64,000 nucleotides of DNA from Echria macrotheca (Eukaryota; Ascomycota; Sordariomycetes; Sordariales; Schizotheciaceae). Below, one piece after another: positions 46,404 to 56,277 of this stretch (its first letter is position 1; every line of letters begins with the position of its first letter). The translations under genes were made by a program, and so were the position numbers. The DNA lies in contig MU839827.1 of NCBI GenBank assembly GCA_030411725.1, forward strand, positions 2,859,027 to 2,923,026, in the 5' to 3' direction. The notes beneath the pieces were generated by a model. It worked only from the letters and a program-made list of their open reading frames with translations. It had not been told where the DNA came from and did not search any database.

Positions 46404-47093
46404 ATATGTATATGACATATAGGTACGGAAGAATAGGATCGATTTTGTGCAATTTGGTGTTACAACACGATGGTCTTCTGCATCGTTGTACCGGGATCCG
46501 GTTGTGTAGTTTTTTGGGGTAGTAGTGGTGTTTAGCCGTCTTGGATCACCGGCTGGGCTGTATGCCGACCGGGCTGGACGTGTCGTTCGGGAGATGGGAG
46601 GAGTTAAATCAAGTGCCGACGACACGCTCGAGGTTTTTTGCAGCCGTGCTGGCACCATTCTGTGGAGTGCCACCGACCCCGAATCCGAAAGTCTAACAGC
46701 TTGACAGACGCAGGTACGGCGGTAACGAGATAGGATATACGAGCCCGGTGAGGGACCAGACTTCTAGAAGGGCTGGGCGGTTCGCAGTGCGATCAGGGAA
46801 ATAGTCAAGTAATATCCCGTGGTCGAACGGAGGGAGGTATACCCATGACGGCCGAGACGGTTGATACCGATGACATTATCCAAGCTGAATACCGAGGCGG
46901 ACTCCCTTCTAGACCCCTTACCCCATCCGGGTTTGGGGAATGCTTCTGACGTGTATAAATCGGTGTATCCTTACAACGATCCTGTTGAGAGTGTCGATCT
47001 TGGGGTAGGTCTAAGGAACAGATTTGTTTACTCTCTCACTCAGCTCTCAGAATTCGAAAAGGAAAGGGGGTTGGTTACATTACCAAAAACAAA
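46404..47093. promoter_or_regulatory. 3' UTR of glucosidase II and promoter of eqolisin-like gene
   Basis: 690 bp between two plus-strand genes. The second half holds a TATA box at 46954 and a short leader for the next gene. Nothing else was recognised. Confidence 0.55.
46954..46960 (+). promoter_or_regulatory. TATA box of the eqolisin-like gene
   Basis: TATAAAT lies 140 nt upstream of the ATG at 47094 in a GC-rich context, fitting a regulated secreted-enzyme promoter. It is a sequence match only. Confidence 0.5.
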
Positions 47094-47996
47094 ATGAAAC
47101 CCCTATCCCTCCCGGCCGTCCTCACGGCGGTCGTAACCACCGTCGTCCTCTTTCTAGAAACCACCACAGCTTTCGTCGTCCCATCCCATCGGCAACAACG
47201 ACAACAACAACAACCCTCCCCGTCGTCCCTCTCCATCCAAGCCGGCGCAATCTTCTCGGCGCCCGCCAACGACTCCATAACCTCCATAACCGGCACCTTC
47301 CGCGTCCCCACCCTCTCGATCCCCATCCAAGGCCCCTTGTCGCATCGCGCCCCGGGCATCTACGCTTTCTCGCTGTCGGTAGGAATAGGCGGCTACCCGG
47401 GCCCGGGGTCGTCGTCTCTCTGTCCGCCGACCTCGTCCGCGCTCCGCGCCGGCATCGATGTTTTTTATAACGGCTTCGCCGACGCGCCTATGGCGCCGTA
47501 CGCGTGGTATCAGTACGGCCCTGCGTCGGCGCAGGGCGCGTTCGCGTACGCGGGGTTTGTCGTTGAGGATGGCGATCTCGTAAGGGTCACGGTGGATGTG
47601 ACGGGAGAAAAGGGGGTGGATGTTGTTATGGAGAATTTTGGGAAAGATGACGGGAAGGCGGAGGGGAGGACGGCTGGGCAGAAAGTTCCACCTACTTTTG
47701 GGCTCGGGGATGTGGAGGCGTTGGTGGGGGGGTTGTGTAGGAGTGAGGCGGCGTGGGTTTTGGAGGATCATTTGGACGAGACCGGGGGGACTGTGCCGGT
47801 TGCGGTGGGGAATTTTACGGAGGTTGTGTTTGGGGAGATGAAGGTTACGACGGCCGCGGGGGGAATGATTATAGGAGGCGATGGGAAGGGGGTGAAGGTG
47901 GTGGATTTGGAGATTGGGGAGCAGGGTGGGAAGCTGACGGAGTGTACGGCCGGAATGGGGGAGGTTCGGTGTAAGAGGGTTCCTGGGGGACAGTGA
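47094..47996 (+). CDS. Secreted eqolisin-like (peptidase G1) protein, catalytic Gln apparently missing
   Basis: A single exon of 300 residues with a signal peptide (about 1-26, ending TTTAF) and a Gln-rich pro-like segment. The beta-sandwich signature of scytalidoglutamic peptidases follows: ITGTFRVPT, a SVGIGG strand, C110, AGIDVFYNG, YAWYQYGPA, VRVTVDV, and a Cys-containing helix turn into WVLEDH. In active family members a Gln in an LQxG(V/F)D motif and a Glu in the [IV]xED strand form the catalytic pair. Here the Glu is present (E224) but the aligned Gln is Arg (R118 in ALRAGID). The protein may be a non-catalytic relative, or the local alignment may hide a shifted Gln. Length is normal and there is no frameshift. 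Base composition changes from C-rich to G-rich mid-gene. Confidence 0.85.
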   Translation: MKPLSLPAVLTAVVTTVVLFLETTTAFVVPSHRQQRQQQQPSPSSLSIQAGAIFSAPANDSITSITGTFRVPTLSIPIQGPLSHRAPGIYAFSLSVGIGGYPGPGSSSLCPPTSSALRAGIDVFYNGFADAPMAPYAWYQYGPASAQGAFAYAGFVVEDGDLVRVTVDVTGEKGVDVVMENFGKDDGKAEGRTAGQKVPPTFGLGDVEALVGGLCRSEAAWVLEDHLDETGGTVPVAVGNFTEVVFGEMKVTTAAGGMIIGGDGKGVKVVDLEIGEQGGKLTECTAGMGEVRCKRVPGGQ

Positions 47997-48810
47997 TGAC
48001 GAGGTCTGTGGAAAGCCAGGGCAGAGGATGAGGCGTGTGAGGAGTGAAGGTTTTGTGTATGTTTGATATCTCGTTGTGTATGATATGGGGAGTGACTTGA
48101 GATAAACATTGTGCCGGGCGGTCAGGTATAAGACAGATGGGTCCAGACATGACTACCTGGACTTTCGGATGACGATTATGACTCAACTCTGCGAGATATC
48201 AAGAAGACTTCCCACGAAGAAATAAATTCTGGTGAATATTCAAGATGTTCGTTTATCTGCCCCTTTCCCACCTTGGTTTATATCCACCCAGCTTCGAAAC
48301 TCCAGCTCCGAAAAGAGAACTAATTCAAGCGGAAGAGAAGCGACCAGGAGGAGCGGAACCCTCACCAGCAGAATACTCTTGACCTGTTAACAAAAAGAAA
48401 ACCCCGGGTTCCTCACACTAACCCTGCGTCGGTGAGGAGGAAAATAAACCGGGGTAGGGTATTAAGTTGGCGTGCTTAATTGCCAACCGGGGATCAACTC
48501 CCAGAAGTGTGTAAAGCGAGGCCATACCCAGCTCTCCTCTCTGCCATGTCCTTGCACCGTGCACCCGCTATTGACTGCGCACAGTTTACCTCGTCGACGT
48601 CTATCCGATACCAACCCTAACCCTCCCTTGTCTTTATCGATAAGCCATTCAACGGCTGCGACATCGCGACTCTCTCTTCTCTCGCAACACCATTTGATTC
48701 TCTGCACTCTGCAAATAACACACGACCGACCGTCATTATCGCTCCGCCTGCTCTACTTACCAACGAATATTTAAAACCAACCCGGGAAATCGCATTTCAG
48801 ACTCGCTACC
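47997..48810. promoter_or_regulatory. Intergenic region and pyrimidine-rich YJU2 leader
   Basis: About 0.8 kb between plus-strand genes. The last 300 nt before the YJU2 start are strongly C/T-rich, as in many fungal housekeeping promoters. No gene or clear TATA box was found. Confidence 0.5.
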
Positions 48811-49691
48811 ATGTCGGAGCGAAAGGTCCTCACGAAATACTACCCGCCCGATTTCGATCCGTCGCTGGTCGGGCGGAGTCGCGGTCCCAAGCAGGCCGGC
48901 CCCAAGGTCCAGACAGTCCGGCTGATGGCGCCCTTCTCATTCCGGTGCACGGCTTGCGGAGAGTACATGTACAAGGGGCGCAAGTTCAACGCGCGCAAGG
49001 AGACGCCACCCGACGAGAAGTACCTCTCGATCCAGGTCTTCCGGTTCTACGTATGTGTGTCCATTCTATCTACTACCCCTTACCTCTTTGAATCAGCTGC
49101 GCTGACGATTTTTTCCCCCCATAGATTCGATGTACGCGCTGCTCCAACGAGATCGTCTTCCGCACCGATCCGAAGAACCAGGACTACGTGATGGAGCGCG
49201 GGGCGAAGCGCAACACGGAGCCGTGGCGGCGGGGGCTGGAGGGCACCATCGAAGAGAGCGACGAAGCAAGGCTCGACCGGCTCGAGCGCGAGATGGCCGA
49301 GGCCGACGGCGAGACGGTCGAGGAGCGCAACGCCATGGCCGAGCTCGAGGCCAAGACGGCTGACGCGAAGCGCGAGATGGCCGTCGCCGATGCGCTCGAC
49401 GAGATCCGCAGTCGGAATGCGCGTATCGAAAAGGCCCACCGCGAGGGTGTTGATGTCGTCGATGTCGTCGTCGTGCCCAAGGTCAATGACGAGGAGGAGG
49501 AGGATGCCGAGGCTGCGAGGAGGGCGTTTGCTTTTGCGAAGCAGCAGGAGGCCTGGGAGGAGCCTGTTGTGGAGGACGAAGGTCCACCAGTGGAAGCGGC
49601 CGGGCCAAGCCCGGCTTTCAAACGGCAGGTCAAGAAGAAGAAGGACCACTCGGCGTTGTTGGGCATCAAGAAGAAGCAGCCGCTAGTTTGA
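48811..49691 (+). CDS. YJU2: Pre-mRNA splicing factor YJU2 (CWC16/CCDC94)
   Basis: Two exons (48811-49050 and 49125-49691) with a 74-nt GTATGT...TAG intron give 268 residues. The start MSERKVLTKYYPPDFDPS is the signature of the family. A zinc site is formed by C46-x2-C49 (CTAC) and C83-x2-C86 (CTRC), with YKGRKFNARKE between and IVFRTDPKNQDYVMERGA after. The second half is a long charged helix (residues about 115-185) and a Lys-rich tail KKKKDHSALLGIKKKQPLV. YJU2 is a step-one factor that joins the spliceosome after Prp2 and promotes branching. It acts in the nucleus. Nothing looks defective. Confidence 0.96.
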
Positions 49692-49969
49692 GGATATTAT
49701 TATGTGTATGATGAATTATGAATGTACGAATTAATACCCCGCATATCTGGCGTTATTTTATAATCCACGCTAGGCTACGTTAAGGCGTATTAACTGAGTT
49801 TAAGACCGCTAACTGCCGGCAGAATCTGGCATCTCAGCGAGCAGCGAGCACCTCAGTTCCGTGACGCTCGTGATTGGAGTCAGGTCAACTCGCCAGCAGA
49901 GCTGCGATCTATTTTTACAGTTCAGACGAACAAGCTTTGTAATGGAACATCACGCCCTAACCTTGTTAG

Positions 49970-50651
49970 ATGGCCACAAAATTTCCACCTCAACGGCTTC
50001 TCTCACACCAAAGTATTCCCACCATGGTGCACCACTACTACCTCTTCCTAAATCAACGACTCAAAGACGCCCACCTCGTGCACCTCTGCAACGAGGCGCA
50101 GAAGGCCAGCCAGACAACAGCCATCTTCACCCGATCCGTTTCCGAGACACAGCGGGTCTCTCGTCTGCTCAATACTCTCAAGATAGGCGTCGTTTCGCTC
50201 CAAAGTGATCTCTCTCCATCAGCACGAGCAGCTTCTTTGGACAAGCTGCGCCGCAAGGAGTGTTATGCCATTGTGACAACGGACGTCACCGCCGCCGGCC
50301 TTGATCCCATCCCTCAGGTCGACCGCATTATCAACTTCAGTCTCACATGGAAAATGAACCCTGAGATATACACCCAACGCATCAGCAACATAAGTCATGT
50401 CGGTAATTTGGGGCTTGCTATTACTTTTGTTACACAGTAGTGAGTTGAGGGCTCTCCTTACCTTTACTAATTTACCCTAGCTAGCTATGCTAACGTGTGT
50501 TTACAGCGATGTGGAGGTCTACATCCGTCTAGAGAAGGTTCTTGATGTGCCCTTGGCGAAATATGCTGTTGACATGGACATGGTCATGTTCTGCAGGGGG
50601 CAAGTTGAAGAGGCTGCGCTTGAGAATCCCTTGCTAAGAGATACGGACTAG
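49970..50651 (+). pseudogene. Decayed Rrp3/DDX47-like DEAD-box helicase C-domain fragment
   Basis: Two exon-like pieces (49970-50439 and 50507-50651; 67-nt GTGAGT...CAG intron with GCTAAC) would give 204 residues. They match only the second RecA domain of an Rrp3-type DEAD-box helicase: HHYYLFLNQRLKDAHLVHLCNE, TTAIFTRSVSETQRVSRLL, a motif-V-like VTTDVTAAGLD, and VTQYDVEVYIRLEKV. The whole first RecA domain is absent. Motif VI, normally HRxGRxxR, reads QRISNISHVG, and the GG of the usual LHGGL motif is QSD, so ATP hydrolysis would be impossible. A CCC run at 50018-50020 appears to hold one extra C relative to the ancestral frame, since the KYS peptide just before lies in another frame. The conserved intron argues for a genomic copy rather than a retrocopy. 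Confidence 0.7.
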
Positions 50652-50936
50652 GAGTCAGTGGGAACAAGCGGGTCTGGGGTTGGGCTTACTACACCTGAAA
50701 TTCCATCAGGACAGCCAGGAGGGGTATGGTAAACGTGAATAGATTTTAAAGGGCCAACATTACAGCGTCGCCAGACATTACATATCTGAGCATCTCCACA
50801 TTGCATTATATGTATCTATCGAACGGGCGGTTGTAGCCAGATTACCAACCCTTCCTTCCCCACAAACCCTAACCCTCTCTCTACAACCCCACCACCTCCT
50901 GACACAGATGGGTCTGGACCAAGCAACTCATCAACA

Positions 50937-52144
50937 ATGCCTCCGCTGCCGCCGCACCAGCACATCCCCCGGATCATCACGTACTATCAAACCCACCATG
51001 ACCCGGCGGGCAAGCACATCTCGGTTCTGCCGCTGTTGACCCAGCCGGGCATCGGGCTGACACACCTGGTCCTGGCGGCCATCCACATCAACGAGGACCC
51101 CGCCGGCTTGACCCTGAATGACCACGGTACGATGTCCCGTGCTCCAAACATGAGAAAACCAAGACAAAAAAAAGGCTAACAAAAAAAAAGCACCGTCACA
51201 TCCCCGGTTTGACACATTATGGGGTAAATTTTATTTGTTACCGTCACTGCCATGATATCTCAGACTGACCTGGTGAAAAAGCCGAACTACGGGTCCTCCA
51301 AGCATCCGGCATCCAGGTCCTCGGCATGCTAGGCGGCGCGGCCAAGGGTTCCTACACGCGGCTGGACCAGGACGAGGCGACGTTCGAGCGGTACTACGCG
51401 CCGCTCGCGGCGCTGGTGCGCGACCGCGGCCTGGACGGGCTCGACCTCGACGTCGAGGAGCCCATGACGCTGGCGGGCATCGTGCGGCTCGTCGACCGGC
51501 TGCGGGCCGATTTTGGGCAGTCGTTCGTCATCACCTTCGCGCCCGTGGCCGCGGCGCTGCTCAGCGCCGAGCACAACCTGAGCGGTTTTGATTACGAGGC
51601 GCTCGAGGTGATGCGCGGGAAGCAGATCAGCTGGTATAACGCCCAGTTCTACTGCGGGTGGGGCGACTGCAGCAACCCGCTCATGTACGAGATGGTGCTG
51701 CGCAGGGGATGGGACCCGGAGCGCGTCGTCGTCGGCGTCGTGACCAACCCCGAGAACGGGTCGGGCTTCGTGCCGTGGAACGCGCTGGCTACGGTGCTGC
51801 CCGTGCTGGTGGGGAGGCATCCGCGGTTCGGCGGCGTCATGGGCTGGGAGTACTTCAATAGTCTGCCGGGCGGGCGGGAGAACCCGTGGCAGTGGGCGCA
51901 GTGGATGACATCGTTGTTAAGAGGAAGAACGACGACGACGGCGGCAGCGGCCACGAATGCTGTTGTTCCCGCCGCTAGCGTTGTTGGTGCTTCCGCCGCG
52001 GGTGCTGGTGCTGGTGTTACGGCGACGCAGCAGTCTGCTACTCAAAGCGGCATGGTCGAGGTTGATCCGGATGAGGGAGAGGAGGGGGATGAGACAAGCG
52101 TGCCGGTGCCTCGACCGTTTGAGTATCTCACCGACGATGAATAA
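50937..52144 (+). CDS. Glycoside hydrolase family 18 protein, probably intracellular
   Basis: Three exons (50937-51126, 51191-51223, 51282-52144) give 361 residues; the middle exon is 33 nt. Introns end AAAAAG and have GCTAAC or CTGAC branch sites. The barrel begins PRIITYYQTHH, then HLVLAAIHIN and VLGMLGGAAKGSY. The catalytic signature GLDGLDLDVEE (D126, D129, D131, E133) is complete for the GH18 DxxDxDxE motif. FVITFAPVAAALL, ISWYNAQFYCGWG and FGGVMGWEYFNS follow as later barrel strands. There is no signal peptide. The last 60 residues are Ala/Thr- and acid-rich low complexity. GH18 enzymes hydrolyse chitin or related beta-1,4-GlcNAc links. Lack of a secretion signal suggests a cytosolic endo-glycosidase-like role, which is inference. 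Confidence 0.9.
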
Positions 52145-52847
52145 TGCCTGCAGCAGGTTTTGGGGGGGCGGCGAGCAGGGGGGAGGAGTGGAAGGGTATG
52201 CAACCGCTTTCAAAAATGTTGGTTTGTTGAGCGTTCGTGACGAGACAAGACCCTGATTTTTGGCCCGGCACTCACTCCCTGCATGACGAGACCCTGATCT
52301 TGGAACGGCCACTCGGGCGGCACCCAACCGACATTTTCACATACATACGATTCGCTTGATGGCCTACCCTGCCGTGTTGTCTGCGTGTGTTGTCTCGGGG
52401 CAAAGCAGTTACGAAGATGCCTGCCGGGAGACGACGGGTGGACGGCCGGAAACGACGACATTCACACGCACGCAACACACAAGAGAGTCGGGGGATTGAC
52501 GTTGACGTATGCTTACTGTCAATTGTCCGACTGCCGTGCGTTCATGGCATGACATAATCGGTGGCACAGCGATTGCATTTTTGCGGACTTGTGTCTGACG
52601 TGGCGAGGCTACGGTTTGTGTTTCTCTCTGCACGGTTCTACGAGTACGCAGAAACAAACTACGCAGATCTGACGTCTGTTTTTCCAAATTGCTGAATGCA
52701 TCATCTTTTGGGGGGCTGGTCTGGGGTCTGGGATTACGGGATGACGGATCCTCCCAGGCGTCCGAGTGAAAGTGTGTTGTAATGAGCACTCTTACGTAGT
52801 TACTTTTGCCATCTGGTGGGAATACAACCTTCAAGAAAAGGGGGGAT

Positions 52848-52860
52848 GGGGGGGGGGGGG
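52848..52860. repeat. Poly-G run (13 G) in a G-rich cluster
   Basis: Thirteen consecutive G follow GGGGGAT and precede further G-rich words, so several G-runs sit within 50 nt. This could form a G-quadruplex. It is non-coding. Confidence 0.85.
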
Positions 52861-54497
52861 AGGCGTGGGAGGGAGGAGAGTAAGTAAAAGCGGCGAGTGA
52901 CGACAGCGGACCGTTTTGGTGGATAGTCTGCTCGGGCCGGAGGCGATCTAGCTTTTTGCCCTTTCTTTATTGAGACTTCAAAAAAAGGGGAGCCATATCG
53001 TCAGTGACTAGGGGAGTTTGAAGCCAGGGCCATCGGATGAGTCGAATCTCGGGAAGCTGGTCTCTGTTCTAGACTTAGCAAAGAGAGATATTATCTCACT
53101 GGGCATGCAAGATGGCTGATCGCGAGGCGTTGATCCTAGGCTTGTTCCGAATTGTCTGAGAAAGACGTCGTGGTGGATGGATGATGAGGGGTGTTGTTGT
53201 CCTTTTGGGGAGGGATCGGTCGTGGGGCTGCTGGACAGGGTCCGGTGACGTCATACCCCGGTTTGTGTCAAACGCTTTTTCGCTGACGACGTTTTCCTTC
53301 TCGCTACAACCGTACACTCTCTGCTGGGCCACTTTTGAGGCGTATTCTGATATTGAAAAACAAAGGAAAGTTTTCAGGAGAGCTATCGTGATGGGGTTTT
53401 ATCGGAGAGTGCGGGAAAAAAACACTAGGTCGGGCACGCTAAACTCGACATGTCGAGAATGGGAAAGTGGGCATTTCCTCGATTCTGGCGGGACGGTAAA
53501 CATGGCAAATGCACGCACAATTCCATGTTTTTTGCGGCCTGGTGGTGGAGAGTAGTGTAGAGTAGTGTAGCACCAGGACCCTTTTTTTGGTGCGAGAGAA
53601 AGAGTACCGGTACTAGACCGACATGCGGTGGCCTTGGAAGAAGCCATGCAGGATGCAGGCTGGAGACATCCACTAGGCTAGGAACCGGTTGACATCATTG
53701 GTCTCTGACGAGGCCGCGCCGTTCGAGACTTCTATGGACCGCCGATCATCGAACGACTGTTGCCGCGCTAGCTCTGGTGTGTCGGGCGCGGAGCCGACCA
53801 TGACGTGCGTCGAATAAGCTTCGGCCGCTGTCCTGTGGTTGCGTCACAGGTTGTCACGGTACTTGCGAGAGAAGAGATCAGCAGGGTCTTGCCCTTCTGG
53901 GTTCTCGGTGCTGTGTGTGTGTCTGTTTCCCCGCTTTCCTTGTGTTCTTTTTTTTCTCTTGTTTCGTTTCAGACAACGGCGGAGGACGAGACGGGGAATT
54001 TGTCACTACACTATCTGAGGGGTGTTTTGAGAGAAAGAGAGCAAGCAGCAAGCAAACGGCTGACGGAGAGAACAATGATGAAAGATGTTGCCCGTGGCAA
54101 AACGACGAAGACGAGATGATTGGTTTTCTCGGTCCCAGAACTACGCCATATGCCACGGCCGTGTCCGATCCCTGCCACCGTCGCTCACCACTGCCGATCA
54201 GCTTTCGGTCAGTGGCTCAGGACAGACGTTTTGGAGGGGGGCCGGGGCGACGGGGGCACCTCCATCATCTCGGACGGGACAGAGAAACTAGGGTCCATTG
54301 AAGATCGTTTGACAGAAAGTGACGGAGCTCAGGTCCCTACGTCCCTTGTCCCCTCTTTCTTCTCGGATAGCTACACACGTGTAGTTGACTCTGCTAGGGC
54401 TGCAACTAAGACCCCACCAACATCCGCCACGACACTTTCTCGAGGGATGAGATGGAGTTGTGTGTGTGTGTGGGTGTGTTGAGCCAAGCTCGGAGCT

Positions 54498-54504
54498 TAT
54501 AAAG
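54498..54504 (+). promoter_or_regulatory. TATA box of the 80-aa protein gene
   Basis: TATAAAG lies 189 nt upstream of the ATG at 54687, followed by a strongly pyrimidine-rich stretch (CCTCCCTTTTTCTTGC) typical of the region before fungal transcription starts. Confidence 0.5.
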
Positions 54505-54686
54505 CAACCCATCCCTCCCTTTTTCTTGCTTTCCTTCCCCCCTTTCCATGTTCTTATACAAGCAGGATCCTGGCGACCAACTTTGAGAATCCCTTTTGTC
54601 TACATATCTACCTATCCACGCCAACCTCTCCAACACCATTCTTGAACCCAGTTCCGTCAAGATCTCCTTTTATTTCCACATTCAAA

Positions 54687-54929
54687 ATGTCGTCCCGGGA
54701 ATCATACTCTTTCAGCCCCTCGCCGCCGTCCGACATTGGGACGTACTCGCGCTCTATGCTGCAGCACACCAAGCGCCAGATGGAGGCAGTCAACAGCAGC
54801 AACTCGTCGATGCACTCGACGTCCCCCGGCAGCAGTAGTAATAACCCGACATCGGCCGGGACGTCGGCCATGCCCAACGGGGTTGCCTCGAGGGGACGGA
54901 ACCCGAGCGATTATAGCTATCAGACATGA
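54687..54929 (+). CDS. Small 80-aa Ser-rich protein
   Basis: The frame starts at an ATG in an A-rich context (CAAAATG) and encodes 80 residues beginning MSSRESYSFSPSPPSDIG. A short amphipathic stretch TYSRSMLQHTKRQMEAV (about 19-35) follows, then Ser/Asn/Gly low complexity to the end. The head and the TYSRSMxxHTKRQME segment look like a small conserved fungal protein known to me only as hypothetical. Support comes from the TATA box, CT-rich leader, A-rich start context and isolation in a gene-free area. No domain, membrane segment or signal peptide is present. The high Ser content and SP sites suggest phosphorylation. Confidence 0.65.
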   Translation: MSSRESYSFSPSPPSDIGTYSRSMLQHTKRQMEAVNSSNSSMHSTSPGSSSNNPTSAGTSAMPNGVASRGRNPSDYSYQT

Positions 54930-56277
54930 TTTCGGGCACGGATGTGATTCACACTGAACTTCGAGGGGCAATAGCTCGGCTCCTCGATTGAAAACGACAC
55001 GGGAGGGCTGGACGTTGTCGAACGTCTTGGTCTCTCACACATACGACACGACGACGTATGTCCATGAATGATGACGTTTCGTTCGTTTGGCCGTCACAAC
55101 GCGTACACGTACACTGTCCACGGACACAAGACAGGGACTGGACACACGACCGGTACAGGCATTCATCGGTTCTGGAAGGGAACGACTACGACGAGCAAGC
55201 AGTTTTTTCTCATCGCATTTCATACCGCTCCTAGGCGGCTGGCGACGGGGGACAGTACATATGGCTGGGGCTTCGAGGGATTCATGACAAGGAAGGGATT
55301 GGCGTGCGGTGTGCATGGAAACATGATAGCAGCGGCGTACTTTGACATTACTTGGGGGCGTTTCTGGTGTTTTTTTGAGTTGGGCTGGACTGCACTGGGA
55401 CACATCATGGTGTTTTGCTCTGCAACATTTCCGAAACGAGTTATGATAGATTCGACATAGGGGAGTGTGATGAATAACATTACATATGAACATCTACATC
55501 ATCGCTGCAGCTGTTGTTGTTACGTATGCTTTAGGTTACGGGCGATCGACCCACCCTCAATCCTTGTGGGACCTCCTCCCCTTCCCCTGACTGGTTGTTG
55601 CCTCCGGAGACAACTGATGAGCTTGTATCCGGTTTCCATGGTGCAGGATTATGCAAGAGATATGGCTGTATGTCTTTCTATCCTTTATTGACATGCTCGT
55701 ATGGATAGGGCTTCGACATTGAGTTTGTTTAGGGAAACGATGCTGAGGTTTCTTACACCACTCACGTCACTCGCCACCCATTCTGCCAGAAAACTGCTTT
55801 GCCAGTTGCTTCTTAGGACCATGTCAACCAATTTAAGGCCCTGCACAACCGAACCGAAGTCTACGGGGAGTTCCCCATTTCGACAATTGTTTAGCGGTAG
55901 AAGCGTAAATGTGTGTTCGGTCAGGCAGGAGCACCCAGCCAAGATGGAAGGCACGCATGGATCCAGGCCACTGTATTTAGCCAGTCCTTGGGGCTCATCC
56001 TCCTCTTCCTTAGCACCAGTCTCCCATGTGCCAACATGTTGGCGAGAGCTCGAGCCGCCAGGGTACCTAGGTAAACACGGACAGCATAGCCGTCATCATC
56101 GACTCACACATCCATACCACTCAGCAGCCAAAGAACCAACGTTTTCCCAAGGGTATACTAATACACAGACAGCTATATAAACGGAATCCAACCCCCATTC
56201 ACAAGCCCCCAACACCAAAAAACACCACCTAAAACCCCCCTCCCTACAAAGGAAAAAGAGACAGAGAAAAAAAGACG
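54930..56277. other. Intergenic region downstream of the small gene
   Basis: About 1.3 kb between the stop of the 80-aa gene and the stop of the next minus-strand gene; both 3' UTRs should lie here. Frames of 130-159 codons exist but have no motif, biased codon use or splice support. Confidence 0.45.

Larger units (their letters stand above)
52145..54686. other. Gene-poor region upstream of the 80-aa protein gene
   Basis: About 2.5 kb with no supportable coding gene. It contains a 13-G run, GT-rich stretches near 54458-54478, and the TATA box and CT-rich leader of the following small gene. Frames up to 141 codons look random. Confidence 0.5.

Noticed and set aside
44880..46673. 597-codon open frame on the minus strand opposite glucosidase II alpha
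   Set aside because: It is the antisense of a highly biased GC-rich coding sequence; composition is His/Arg/Leu-rich without domains, and the plus-strand GH31 motifs are unambiguous.
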